From Bathynomus jamesi (lineage: Eukaryota; Arthropoda; Malacostraca; Isopoda; Cirolanidae): 64,000 bases of DNA. This document shows, one piece after another, positions 38,885 through 50,148 of the stretch. Below the pieces are notes generated by a model. That model was not told the origin of the DNA, did no database searches, and saw nothing but the letters and a program-made list of their open reading frames with translations. The stretch is from the NCBI GenBank assembly GCA_023014485.1, contig JAJOZX010005786.1, positions 232,501-296,500 on the forward strand, written 5' to 3'. The stretch's first letter is position 1. Each line of letters begins with the position of its first letter. A program made the translations under genes and the position numbers.

Positions 38885-39060
38885 AAACACAGACCCTGCA
38901 TGGAACAAGGAACGCTTCTGGGAAATTACATCCACTATAGTTCGAATAAGTAATGATGAATGACAAATACTATACTTTTTCTTTTTCATGATGGAAAGCC
39001 CAACATGGGCACCAGGTTACTTGCGAGTAACCCGGTGCCCACGTTGGGCTTGTTAGAGCA
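38849..39060 (+). repeat. (TA)n and diverged LTR-like unit fragment with long hairpin
   Basis: After (TA)n at 38849-38881, TGTTAAACACAGACCCTGCA starts a fragment related to the first about 130 bp of the 10.4-kb array unit. 38997-39050 is a long inverted repeat: AGCCCAACATGGGCACC pairs with GGTGCCCACGTTGGGCT around TTACTTGCGAGTAA. Confidence 0.7.
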
Positions 39061-39560
39061 CTTTCTTGGGCTTGTTAGAGCACTCATCTTGCAGTGTTGC
39101 AAGGTTGCATACAATTGCATTGCACCCGGGATTTTTGCGGGCATCCTACTAGGAACATTTAAGTTCATCATCCCCAAAGCGGGACATTTCTGCGTCACCT
39201 AAAGTTTTCAGGGGACAGTGGGACATATAGCTCAAAAGTGGACAGTCCCACTGAAATCGGACGTCTGGTCAGACTAAAGTATGAGTGATGTAGAATTTCA
39301 AGGTACATATATCAATAATTTCACTTACGACAGCGATATGAATATAGGTAATAATTTAAAGGAACGTATTGTCAATGTTCATATTTTGCATGATTTCCTT
39401 CTCTCAGACCATTGAAGCTTGTAATTAATTTTACCATCATAAATAAAACCCAACAAAATAACTCTTCAGGCAGAAATGAATGTGTCTACTGGTATAAGGT
39501 TACTGTGCAACAGAAAATAGAATATAAAGAGAGGACATAGTACCTTTTTAATAATTTAGA
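39061..39560. other. Unassigned spacer
   Basis: No clear gene; the start of the LINE relic may lie from about 39480. Confidence 0.3.
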
Positions 39561-40908
39561 ATTATTGCATCTTAACTAGTAATTCCTGTTCAAATGATTC
39601 TCACTTTAAACTTGTTGATAGGTATTATAATGATATAACATCCACACTAAGGGAAGCAGGAAGGCCTTGGATTAAATCGTGCAACTATCATACTAAAATT
39701 ATTCCTGGATGGAATGATTTTATAGTGCCCCTGAAAACGGAATCAAAGGATGCTTACTATATCTGGTGTCTCCATGGTCGTCCGAGAATAGGGGAACTTA
39801 CATGAATATGTAAAAGTAGGGCTTACTATAATGAAGCCATAAGACGATGTAAACAGGAACAAGATTCCATTCGAGCTTCAAAAGACTGTGAAGCTGATTT
39901 AAATAATAATAGTAACAAATTCTGAAATTTGTCAAGAAAGAAACTGGTGCTAAGAATGTCATCCCATCAACAATTGATAAAGTCTCTTGGGAGGTAGAAA
40001 TAGCTAAGTTATGGAGAAGGAAGTAGTACTCAGACATCCTTAACAGAGGGGGGATTGTTAATCTTAATGTAGGTTGCAATGGAACGACAATAGGTGGGGA
40101 CCAGTGGCGGCTCGTCGGTAGGCACTGCGGAACTGCAGTACCCCTAAATTTTTTATTTACAATTGAAATAATCAAGAACAATATAAGGATGAGCTCACTG
40201 AATAACTTTTTCAATAACTTTTGAAACTTTTATTCATTGCTCAATGGTTATCCTTTTATTTCAGTAATTATTTCAACCCATTCTTAGAGACAGCACCCCT
40301 AGAATTTTTAGTCAGGAGCCGCCACTGGTGGGGACAGTGAAAATGCGGGGACTTCAGTGCCTGAAATTAAGAGTCTGATTAAAGACGTAAGACAGGCGCC
40401 TCACCATCGATAGATGACCTGTCGAATGAGCATTTAAAATACGCTAATGATGTGATCAATTTTTATATCTCATTGTTCTCAACCATGTTTGCTCACAGTC
40501 ATATTCATTTAGAGTTTATGAGGGTTTATATCACACCCCCTTGAAAACAATAAATATGCGGACATTCTATCCAGCGATAACTACAGCCCTATTGCTGTTG
40601 CCACCCGCTTCTCCAAATTACTTTAGAAACTTTTGCTTCGCCGAATAAATGATTAATTACGAGTATAATTTATGGACGTCTCCTAATCAGTTTGGTTTCC
40701 AAAGATCCCATTCAATTGACCTGTGTATTTATGTTTCGAAAGAGATTGTATTTAAATATACTGTCAATGATTCAACAATTTATAGTTGTTTTTGGATAGA
40801 AGTAAAGCATATGATACACTGAATCAGAATATTCTATTTTAAAAATTAGAAGACAGAAATATTCCACCATATGTTTAAACTTATTGAAATTTGGCACACA
40901 CAACACCA
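39561..40908 (+). pseudogene. LINE relic 1: linker and RT start (left arm)
   Basis: Plus-strand remnants of a non-LTR retrotransposon ORF2 in shifting frames: PGWNDFI (about 39707), AYYNEAIRRCKQEQDSIRAS (39825), VIPSTIDKVSWEVEIAKLW (39958), then NQFGFQRSHS (40687) and an FxxxSKAYDTLNQ-like site (40790) that corresponds to the RT catalytic region. A 226-bp MITE interrupts it at 40102. The relic ends near 40908 where the second LINE starts. The same relic is found inverted at 62985-64000. The minus-strand frame at 39798-40214 is a shadow. Confidence 0.65.
40102..40327. mobile_element. hAT-type MITE, absent from the other arm
   Basis: Ends CAGTGGCGGCTCGT and the inverse GAGCCGCCACTG, with an exact 8-bp target duplication GTGGGGAC (40094-40101, 40328-40335). 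At the matching place in the inverted arm (about 63762-63775) there is one uninterrupted GGTAGGGACAG, the empty site. Confidence 0.9.
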
Positions 40909-41171
40909 TTTTTCAGAATGTTTCTTTGTGAAGGAAATTAGCTGCCTATCGAAATTCCTACAAATAACCCCCATCATTATCCCCCACAGCCACAGTAGCG
41001 AGCACCACTCAGTGAGAAGTATACAGCGTGCCACATCCCCCATTCCCCGAAGTAACGGAGAATACTTTCTCTCACCCAGTTTGAGTTAACCCTCACCCAG
41101 TACTTCCCATAATACCCTTTTTGAGTCAATTTTGTGCACCAGCGGCTACCCTCTAGCAGTAACATAGAAAT

Positions 41172-42017
41172 GGTAAATAAATTCCTGCAACTCTGCCTCA
41201 TTAGTTGCATCGTTGCAGATACCACAAAGGCGATGAGATGCGATCTCTGAAATCAAAAAGCAACTGGCAGATGCCTAGAATGGGAAGATGAAAAATCTCC
41301 CTTATAACGAATGCGATCCAACTAAATGGAATAAAAAAAATTTGTGAAAACTGCATGACCGAAATAAACTCTTTTACGGTATTTAAGAAAGAGACAACGA
41401 GAAGAGAATAAAAGAGGAAAGTGTAAATAAAGAACAGAGGAAAACAGAAGAAACGAAGAATGGCGAATCAGAAATAAATCAAATACCGTCACACAACGAG
41501 GCCGAAACCATACAGGCAAAAGAGAGTATAAAGACAACAGATAGTACAAAGGCAACGAAGGACATTACCACAGATAGCATAAATAGGGAAAGACAAGAGT
41601 CCAGTCAAGAAAACGGAGTGAAACTGTCCCCCAATAATGATAAAAAAACAAAGGCCCCGAGTAAATATAGGGGAGGAATTATATGCCGATATTATATAAA
41701 AGATAATTGTAGATATAAAAGAGGACAATGTATATATGAACATCCCCCAAATCGGCAATTTCTTCTGTAAAAATGGTCACTGTAAATTTGGAGACAGATG
41801 CAAATTCTACCACCCGAACATCTGCAGGAGTTACGCAAAATATGGAACCTGCAAATACGAGAAAAAAATCCACTGTCAACATCTCCCGACGAACCCAAAG
41901 TACAAAAGACAAAGTTTAAAGGGCAATAGGAATAACAAGAACAAAAGGAATAACAATAGGAACACAATAAGCGAACAAAATTTTTTTTCAACATTGCAGA
42001 GACGATACGGCTGCTAA
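41172..42017 (+). pseudogene. LINE 2 ORF1: PHD-like plus CCCH zinc fingers (left)
   Basis: The N-terminus is scrambled by two micro-inversions (41206-41238, about 41244-41270); the other arm shows what it was (CGICNDATNEAKAMRC and CDLC, a PHD/RING-like cysteine pattern). Then an open charged region from about 41400 (RKTEETKNGESEI, KESIKTTDSTKATKD) and a CCCH finger (ICRYYIKDNCRYKRGQCIYE). After a one-base slip at about 41745, two more fingers follow in the 41736-42017 frame (CKNGHCKFGDRCKFYH and CRSYAKYGTCKYEK). CCCH fingers bind RNA, fitting an ORF1 ribonucleoprotein role. The minus-strand frames here are shadows. Confidence 0.7.
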
Positions 42018-42189
42018 ATGTCATCCAACGCATGCAGTTCACACAGCTGGAAACCCCCGAGCCAAACCGCTTCCAGGTAGGTTTCCAGGTAAGCGGAAAC
42101 GGATCTCTGTCGGAGGACCATAGGGCAACGAAACAAACGAAACCGAAGGAAAAACGAACTTGAAATGCACAAGGAAAACGAAAAACAAA

Positions 42190-43194
42190 GAACATAAACA
42201 TTGTCCTGGCTAATAGTCAAGGAATAAGACCAAACCAATCACTCAACAAAGTTTCGTACCTGAAAGGATTTATGGATGAAACAAGGGCGGACATCGCATG
42301 CCTTACAGAAATTCATCTTAAGGATTGCCAAGGAAATTGTGAAAACTGCGAACATTGCATTGATAAAAAAGAGATAAATAGAGAGGGTTTGAACTTACTA
42401 AGAGCGGATAGAACAACGAAACGTAAAGGTGGCTGTGCTCTATATATGTACATGAAGGTCATATGACAGAGACGATAATAAGTAAATCAAACAGCTTTGT
42501 GGAACTTCTAACAGTTAAAATAGAAAAACTAAACGTGACACTAATAGTCATCAATAGACCTCCAAACACCCCAACCGAAAAATTCCCGGAGGCCAATGAT
42601 GACATCAGAAAGCTAATAAAGGCCATAAACCCTCCATCTCCCAATATAGTGATTTGCGGAGATTTTAACGTCCCATTTATAAAATACAAAAAGGTAGATA
42701 GGAATATATATATATATATATATATATATATCCACCAGAACAAAGGGGGCACAAGAGAAGACCAGGAACAAGCAAAAGTTTTGATGGCTCTCACAAATGA
42801 ATCTATGCTGACACAGGAGATAACAGGAAATACCAGAAAAACTAACTGCTTAGATCTGGTGTTCACGAATAACACGAGCTTGATTGCTGATATAAAAATA
42901 ACCCCAACCATTATCTCAAACCGCAACTTAATCGAGATATCAACAAATATGACGACAACATCAAAAGACAATACACATACTGAAGAAAGAAGAAAATTTG
43001 AGGCCTTTAACTTAAACTCCAAGACTAAAAATTGGGAAGCAATCAGATCGCACATGGCCCAAATAGAGCGGAGAATAGGTTTAAAGAATAAAACAACTGA
43101 AGAAATGCTAACAACCTTGGAAGAAAAGACGCTGAGAATTTTTGAAAAATACGCTCCGAAATCACAGCCAAAAGGAAAGAGAATTTGGCTATAG
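42190..43194 (+). pseudogene. LINE 2 ORF2: APE-type endonuclease (left)
   Basis: Begins about 42195 with NIVLANSQGIRPNQS. 42272-42466 has ADIACLTEIHLKDC, with the catalytic Glu in LTEIHL. After a break, 42463-43194 has LIVINRPPNTPTEKF and IVICGDFNVPFIKY, with catalytic Asp and Asn in GDFN, then NCLDLVFTN. A (TA)n microsatellite at 42703-42731 stays in frame as alternating Ile-Tyr. The C-terminal part (43000-43194) leads to the RT. Stops at 42464 and 43192 break the protein. It would nick target DNA for reverse transcription. Confidence 0.8.
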
Positions 43195-45023
43195 AGGCAA
43201 AAGAGAAGAGAAGAGAAGAATATTCCGCAAAAGAAAGAGTGGAGGCGAAGTTAGCCAACTGCGGAGAAAATGGCATGAAAGTAATACAAGAAAAACTGGA
43301 GGGTATCGATAGGGAAATACAAACCCTGATTAAGGACCATACAGAAAGGGAAGAGGAAAAGGCGGTAGAAGCAATAAAGGAAAATCTAAAATACTTCTAT
43401 AGCAATGCGAAAAGGAAAACAAAAACGCGCTCCGCTATCGGGCCCTTAAGGAAGAGAAATAATGAACTAACCGACGATCTGAAATATTGAGAGCCCAGTA
43501 TGAATCAGTTTTCAGTACCCCAAAAAGTGACAAAACGATACCTGACACAGATGCTTTCTTTAAAGAGAAATTGCAAGGAGAGTGTATAACAGACTGTGAT
43601 TTTACCCAAGAAGATGTAGCGAGAGCTATAGGAGAAGTGAAACCACATTCAGCAGCAGGTCCGGACAAATGGAACGATTTACTGATTAAAAACTGTAAAA
43701 ATGAAATAGCTACACCTTTATACTGGATATGGAGAAGATCCCTAGACACTGGAGAAATACCGATCATCTTGAAACGAGCAAACATTGTCCCTATATATAA
43801 AGGAGGGGATAGATATCAAGTAAAGTGTCACTGACGTCACACCTCACCAAAGTATTTGAAAGAGTAGTTAGAGAGAAAATCTACGATTTCTTGAAGACAC
43901 TGGAAAGATTCACCGAAAATCAGCATGGATTCCGATCAGGAAGATCATGCCTATCACAACTAATACAGCACTATAATAATATTCTAGATGCACTGGAAGG
44001 CAATGACAACTACGATGTCATATACAAGGATTTTCCTCAGAGAAAGTCCACAGATCGTCAAAATTCAAGGTATATCATCATCAGAATCGGAAGTACGCAG
44101 CTCAGTACCACAAGCTGCAGTACTGGCCCCACTCCTGTTCATTATCATGCTAACAGACATAGACAGCGGAGTAAACAGCAACAGTATAGTAACATCCTTT
44201 GCAGACGATACAAAGATCAGCAGAAAAATCAGCGATGTAAATGAAGTGGAGGCGTTGCAGAGGGACACGAACAAAATATACAAATGGTCAGAAGCCTACA
44301 ACATGACATTTAACACCGAGAAATTTCAGCTCTTGAGATATGGTAGAAAAGAGGACCTTAAACAGACTGCATATTATGCTCCAGATAAACAGGAAATTCA
44401 GAGAAGCACGAAAGCGGTCTTCTTGGGGATAATAATGACTGATGATGCGAAATTCGAAACACAAAATCAGATTGCGATAAATAAAGCAAAAAGAGTTGCG
44501 GGACATGTACTAAGAACGTTCACAAGAAGGGACAGGACAATACTGATTCCCTACTGAGAACACTGATTATACCAAAACTTGAATACTGCTCAGTCTTGAC
44601 GTCCCCATATAAAAAGGAAGAAACTAATAGAGCAGAAGAAACTCAGAGACATTTTCACAGCAAAGATTGATGGCTGCAAAGAGCTCAACTACTGGGAAAA
44701 ACTATGTAAACTACATTTGTACTCCCTGGAAAGAAGAAGAGAGAGGTACACCATAATTTACATATGGAAAATGATCGAAAAACTGGTACGAAACCTCAAA
44801 CTAACCTTAATTACCATTCAAACAACACTGGAAAATAGGAAAGGTAGGATGTGTAGTGTTTCCAAATTAAAGGCCCGACAAGACAAGGGACCTCTTCAAC
44901 ACTAAAGGAAAATAACTTGGTTGTCAGGGGGCCAAGACTTTTTAACCAGCTTCCAAAGGACCTCAGAATTGTTACAGCGGTCAAAGTTGAAGTCTTCAAG
45001 AGAAGACTAGATGCCTGGCTCAA
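43195..45023 (+). pseudogene. LINE 2 ORF2: reverse transcriptase and C-terminus (array unit 1)
   Basis: 43185-43490 is the linker (EAIKENLKYFYSNAKRKTKT). 43487-43834 has ARAIGEVKPHSAAGPDKWND and ANIVPIYKGGD. 43825-44244 has SLTSHLTKVFERVVREKIYD and NQHGFRSGRSCLSQL. 43988-44557 has QAAVLAPLLFIIMLTDIDSG, where the usual form is VPQGSVLGPLLF, and the catalytic FADDTKISRKI. 44717-45023 is the CR1/Jockey-type C-terminus (LERRRERYTIIYIWKMIEKL, LPKDLRIVTAVKVEVFKRRL), ending at 45023. At least four frame breaks. Its substitutions at catalytic-loop positions show decay preceding the array amplification. Confidence 0.8.
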
Positions 45024-45647
45024 AATTCAATGAGGCAAATTCAAATTCAGGTAAAATTCAATGAGCCAAATTTGGACTGGACTTATGACCTGTGTGCAAG
45101 ATGGTTGACAGGTTTTTTAATTAGTGTTTATCCAACAGTTTTAGTAGGTATTTTTTATTTAGTAATATATATATATTTTATGTTATTATACTATTTTGAT
45201 TATGTTCGAAACAAGAATTCATTTGTAGTAACAAGTCTTTAAGATATATTTTCTAATACTGATGAGTGACCAGAAATTTCCTTCATTTTGTTTAAACTTC
45301 AGTGCTATGTTACTCCCCATTTCAATTATTTGATTTTGTAATTCTATTTTATTTCTTTACTTGCAATCCAATTCATCCAAGCCGTTTCTGTTTCATTCAT
45401 TTACCTGCAATCTTCCGAGCTATTACCTCAGTCTCAACATTAGAGAGAAGGCGAGTGAGTAGCATGGCTGAAAACAAGACGAGTGCAGAGAAATTGCAAT
45501 GTTGATCAAATGAGTGCCAGTGCCACCCACCCCACCCCACTTGTTGCAAGGTGTAAACCCCATCCCCCAGTGCTAACTCCCCAGAGTACCCCCCAAAGGG
45601 GGGAATCCCCCAGCAAGCTCGGGGAGTCCACCCAACCTCTTTGGGGA

Positions 45648-47310
45648 GAAGCAATAAAGGAAAATCTAAAATACTTCTATAGCAATGCGAGAAGGAAAAC
45701 AAAAACGCGCTCCGCTATCGGGCCCTTAAGGAAGAGAAATAATGAACTAACCGACGATCTGAAATATTGAGAGCCCAGTATGAATCAGTTTTCAGTACCC
45801 CAAAAAGTGATAAAACGATACCTGACACAGATGATTTCTTTAAAGAGAAATTGCAAGGAGAGTGTATAACAGACTGTGATTTTACCCAAGAAGATGTAGC
45901 GAGAGCTATAGGAGAAGTGAAACCACATTCAGCAGCAGGTCCGGACAAATGGAACGATTTACTGATTAAAAACTGTAAAAATGAAATAGCTACACCTTTA
46001 TACTGGATATGGAGAAGATCCCTAGACACTGGAGAAATACCGATCATCTTGAAACGAGCAAACATTGTCCCTATATATAAAGGAGGGGATAGATATCAAG
46101 TAAAGTGCCACTGACGTCACACCTCACCAAAGTATTTGAAAGATAGTTTAGAGAGAAATCTACGATTTCTGAAGACACTGGAATGATTCACCGAAATCAG
46201 CATGGATTCCGATCAGGAAGATCATGCCTATCACAACTAATAGAGCACTATAATAATATTCTAGATCACTGAAGGCAATGAAACTACGATTCATATACAC
46301 GGATTTTCCTCAGAGAAAGTCACAGATCGTCAAAATTTAAAGGTATATCATCATCAGAATCGGAAGTACGCAGCTCAGTACACAAGCTGCAGTAATGGCC
46401 CCCCCACTCCTGGTTCATTATCATGCTAACAGATATATACAGCGGAGTAAACAGCACAGTATAGTAACATCCTTTGCAGACGATACAAAGATCAGCAGAA
46501 AAATCAGAGATGTAAATGAAGTGGAGGCGTTGCAGAGGGACACGAACAAAATATACAAATGGTCAGAAGCCTACAACATGACATTTAACACCGAGAAATT
46601 TCAGCTCTTGAGATATGGTAGAAAAAGAGGGACCTTAAACAGACTGCATATTATCTCCAGATAAACAGGAAATTCAGAGAAGCACGAAAGCGTCTTCTTG
46701 GGGATAATAATGGACTGATGATGCGAAATTCGAAACACAAAATCAGATTGCGATAAATAAAGCAAAAAGAGTTGCGGGACATGTACTAAGAACGTTCAAA
46801 AGAAGGGACAGGACATACTGATTCCCCTACTGAGAACACTGATTATACCAAAACTTGAATACTGCTCAGTTCTTGACGTCCCCATATAAAAAGGAAGAAA
46901 CTAATAGAGCAGAAGAAACTCAGAGGACATTTCACAGCAAAGATTGATGGCTGCAAAAGAGCTCAACTACTGGGAAAAACTATGTAAACTACATTTGTAC
47001 TCCCTGGAAAGAAGAAGAGAGAGGTACACCATAATTTACATATGGAAATGATCGAAAAACTGGTACGAAACCTCCAAACTAACCTTAATTACCATTCAAA
47101 CACAACTGGAAAATAGGAAAGGTAGGATGTGTAGTGTTTCCAAATTAAAGGCCCGACAAGACAAGGGACCTCTTCAACACTAAAGAAAATAACTTGGTTG
47201 TCAGGGGGCCAAGACTTTTTAACCAGCTTCCAAAGGACCTCAGAATTGTTACAGCGGTCAAGTTGAAGTCTTCAAGAGAAGACTAGATGCCTGGCTCAAA
47301 ATTCAATGAG
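45648..47310 (+). pseudogene. LINE 2 RT, array unit 2
   Basis: Same RT as unit 1. 45767-46114 is open (ARAIGEVKPHSAAGPDK), then small indels break almost every later block; FADDTKISRKIRD is readable at about 46473. Non-coding tail and flank follow to 47913. Confidence 0.8.
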
Positions 47311-47913
47311 GCAAATCAAATTCAGGTAACAATTCAATGAGCCAAATTTGACTGGACTTATGACCTGTGTGCAAGATGGTTGACAGGTTTTTTAATTAGT
47401 GTTTATCAAACAGTTTTAGTAGTATTTTTTATTTAGTAATATATATTTTTATGTTATTATACTATTTTGATTATGTTCGAAACAAGAATTCATTTGCAGT
47501 AACAAGTCTTTAAGATATATTTTCTAATACTGATGAGTGACCAGAAATTTCCTTCATTTTGTTAAACTTCAGTGCTATGTTACTCCCCATTTCAATTATT
47601 TTTTTGTAATTCTATTTTATTTCTTTACTTGCAATCCAATTCATCCAGCCGTTTCTGTTTCATTCATTTACCTGCAATCTTCCGAGCTATTACCTCAGTC
47701 TCAACATTAGAGAGAAGGCGAGTGAGTAGCATGGCTGCAAACAAGACGAGTGCAGAGAAATTGCAATGTTGATCAAATGAGTGCCAGTGCCACCCACCCC
47801 CCCCCACTTGTTGCAAGGTGTAAACCCATCCCCCAGTGCTAACTCCCCAGAGTACCCCCAAAGGGGGGAATCCCCCAGCAAGCTCGGGGAGTTCCACCCA
47901 ACCTCTTTGGGGA

Positions 47914-49545
47914 GAAGCAATAAAGGAAATCTAAAATACTTCTATAGCAATGCGAGAAGGAAAACAAAACGCGCCCGCTATCGGGCCCTTAAGGAGAGAA
48001 ATAATGAACTAACCGACGATCTGAAATATTGAGAGCCCATATGAATCAGTTTTCAGTACCCCAAAAAGTGATAAAACGATACCTGACACAGATGATTTCT
48101 TTAAAGAGAAATGGCAAGGAGAGTGTATAACAGACTGTGATTTTACCAAGAAGATGTAGCGAGAGCTTATAGGAGAGTGAAACCACATCAGCAGCAGGTC
48201 CGTCAAATGGAACGATTTACTGATTAAAAACTGTAAAAATGAATAGCTACACCTTTATACTGGATATGGAGAAGATCCCTAGACACTGGAGAATACCGAT
48301 CATCTTGAACGAGCAAACATTGTCCCTATATATAAGGAGGGGATAGATCAAGTAAAGTGCCACTGACACACCTCACCAAAGTGTATTTGAAAGAGTAGTT
48401 AGAGAGAAAATCTACGATTTCTTGAAGACACTGGAATGATTCACCGAAATCAGCATGGATCCGATCAGGAAGATCATGCCTATCACAACTAATAGAGCAC
48501 TATAATAATATTCTAGATGCACTGGAAGGCAATGACACTACGATGTCATATACACGGATTTTCCTCAGAGAAAGTCCACAGATTCAAAATTTAGGTATAT
48601 CATCATCAGAATCGGAAGTACGCAGCTCAGTACACAAGCTGCAGTACTGGCCCCTCCTGTTCATTATCATGCTAAAGATATAGACAGCGGAGTAAACAGC
48701 AACAGTATAGTAACATCCTTGCAGACGATACAAAGATCAGCAGAAAAATCAGCGATGTAAATGAAGTGAGGCGTTGCAGAGGGACACGAACAAAATATAC
48801 AAATGGTCAAAGCCTACAACATGACATTTAACACGTAACGAGAAATTTCAGCTCTTGAGATATGGTAGAAAAGAGGACCTTAAACAGACTGCATAATATT
48901 ATGCTCCAGATAAAAAGGATTCAGAGAAGCACGAAAGCGGTCTTCTTGGGATAATAATGACTGATGATGCGAAATTCGAAAACACAAAATCAGATTGCGA
49001 TAAATAAGCAAAAAGAGTTGCGGGACATGTACTAAGAACGTTCAAAGAAGGGACAGGACATACTGATTCCCCTACTGAGAACACTGATTATACCAAAACT
49101 TGAATACTGCTCAGTCTTGACGTCCCCATATAAAAAGGAAGAAACTAATAGAGCAGAAGAAACTCAGAGACATTTCACAGCAAAGATTGATGGCTGCAAG
49201 AGCTCAACTACTGGGAAAAACTATGTAAAACTACATTTGTACTCCCTGGAAAGAAGAAGAAGAGGTACACCATAATTTTACATATGGAAAATGATCGAAA
49301 AACTGGTACGAAACCTCAAACTACCTTAATTACCATTCAACAACACTGGAAATAGGAAAGGTAGGATGTGTAGTGTTTCCAAATAAAGCCGACAAGACAA
49401 GGGACCTCTTCAACACTAAAGGAAAATAACTTGGTTGTCAGGGGCCAAGACTTTTAACCAGCTTCCAAAGGACCTCAGAATTGTTACAGCGGTCAAAGTT
49501 GAAGTCTTCAAGAGAAGACTATATGCCTGGCTCAAAATTCAATGA
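47914..49545 (+). pseudogene. LINE 2 RT, array unit 3 (most degraded)
   Basis: The shortest unit, with the most single-base losses; no RT block longer than about 60 residues stays open. Blocks are still recognisable by position against unit 1. Tail and flank continue to 50148. Confidence 0.8.
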
Positions 49546-50148
49546 GGCAAATTCAAAATTCAGGTAAAATTCATGAGCCAAATTTGGACTGGACTTATGA
49601 CCTGTGTGCAAGATGGTTGACAGGTTTTTTAATTAGTGTTTATCAAACGTTTTAGTAGGTGTTTTTTATTTAGTAATATATATATATTTTATGTTATTAT
49701 ACTATTTTGATTATGTTCGAAACAAGAATTCATTTGCAGTAACAAGTCTTTAAGATATATTTTCTAATACTGATGAGTGACCAGAAATTTCCTTCATTTT
49801 GTTTAAACTTCAGTGCTATTTACTCCCATTTCATTATTTGATTTTGTAATTCTATTTTATTTCTTTACTTGCAATCCAATTCATCCAAGCCGTTTCTGTT
49901 TCATTCATTTACCTGCATCTTCCGAGCTATTACTCAGTCTCACATTAGAGAGAAGGCGAGTGAGTAGCATGGCTGCAAACAAGACGAGTGCAGAGAAATT
50001 GCATGTTGATCAAATGAGTGCCAGTGCCACCCACCCCCACCCCACTTGTTGCAAGGTGTAACCCCATCCCCCAGTGCTAACCCCAGAGTAACCCCCAAAG
50101 GGGGAATCCCCCAGCAAGCTCGGGGAGTCCACCCAACCTCTTTGGGGA

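Larger units (their letters stand above)
40909..45647 (+). mobile_element. LINE 2 with zinc-finger ORF1, left copy
   Basis: Non-LTR element inserted in LINE relic 1. ORF1 (about 41170-42017) and ORF2 with endonuclease (42190-43194) and RT (43185-45023), then the 3' tail to about 45640. The part from 43368 is the first unit of a four-copy tandem array. The RT wording (VPQ-VLAPLLF, FADDTKI) places it near the CR1/Jockey branch; the exact clade is not settled. Confidence 0.8.

Noticed and set aside
41322..42238. Minus-strand ORFs with Cys/Phe-rich content (also 61672-62926 on plus)
   Set aside because: Antisense shadows of LINE 2 ORF1; only the other strand has zinc-finger patterns conserved in three places.
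45397..45702. Minus-strand ORF in the array flank (repeated at 47664, 49940 and 52159)
   Set aside because: Repeated because the unit is repeated; Gly/Trp-rich composition reflects C-rich DNA and the frame is not kept between units.
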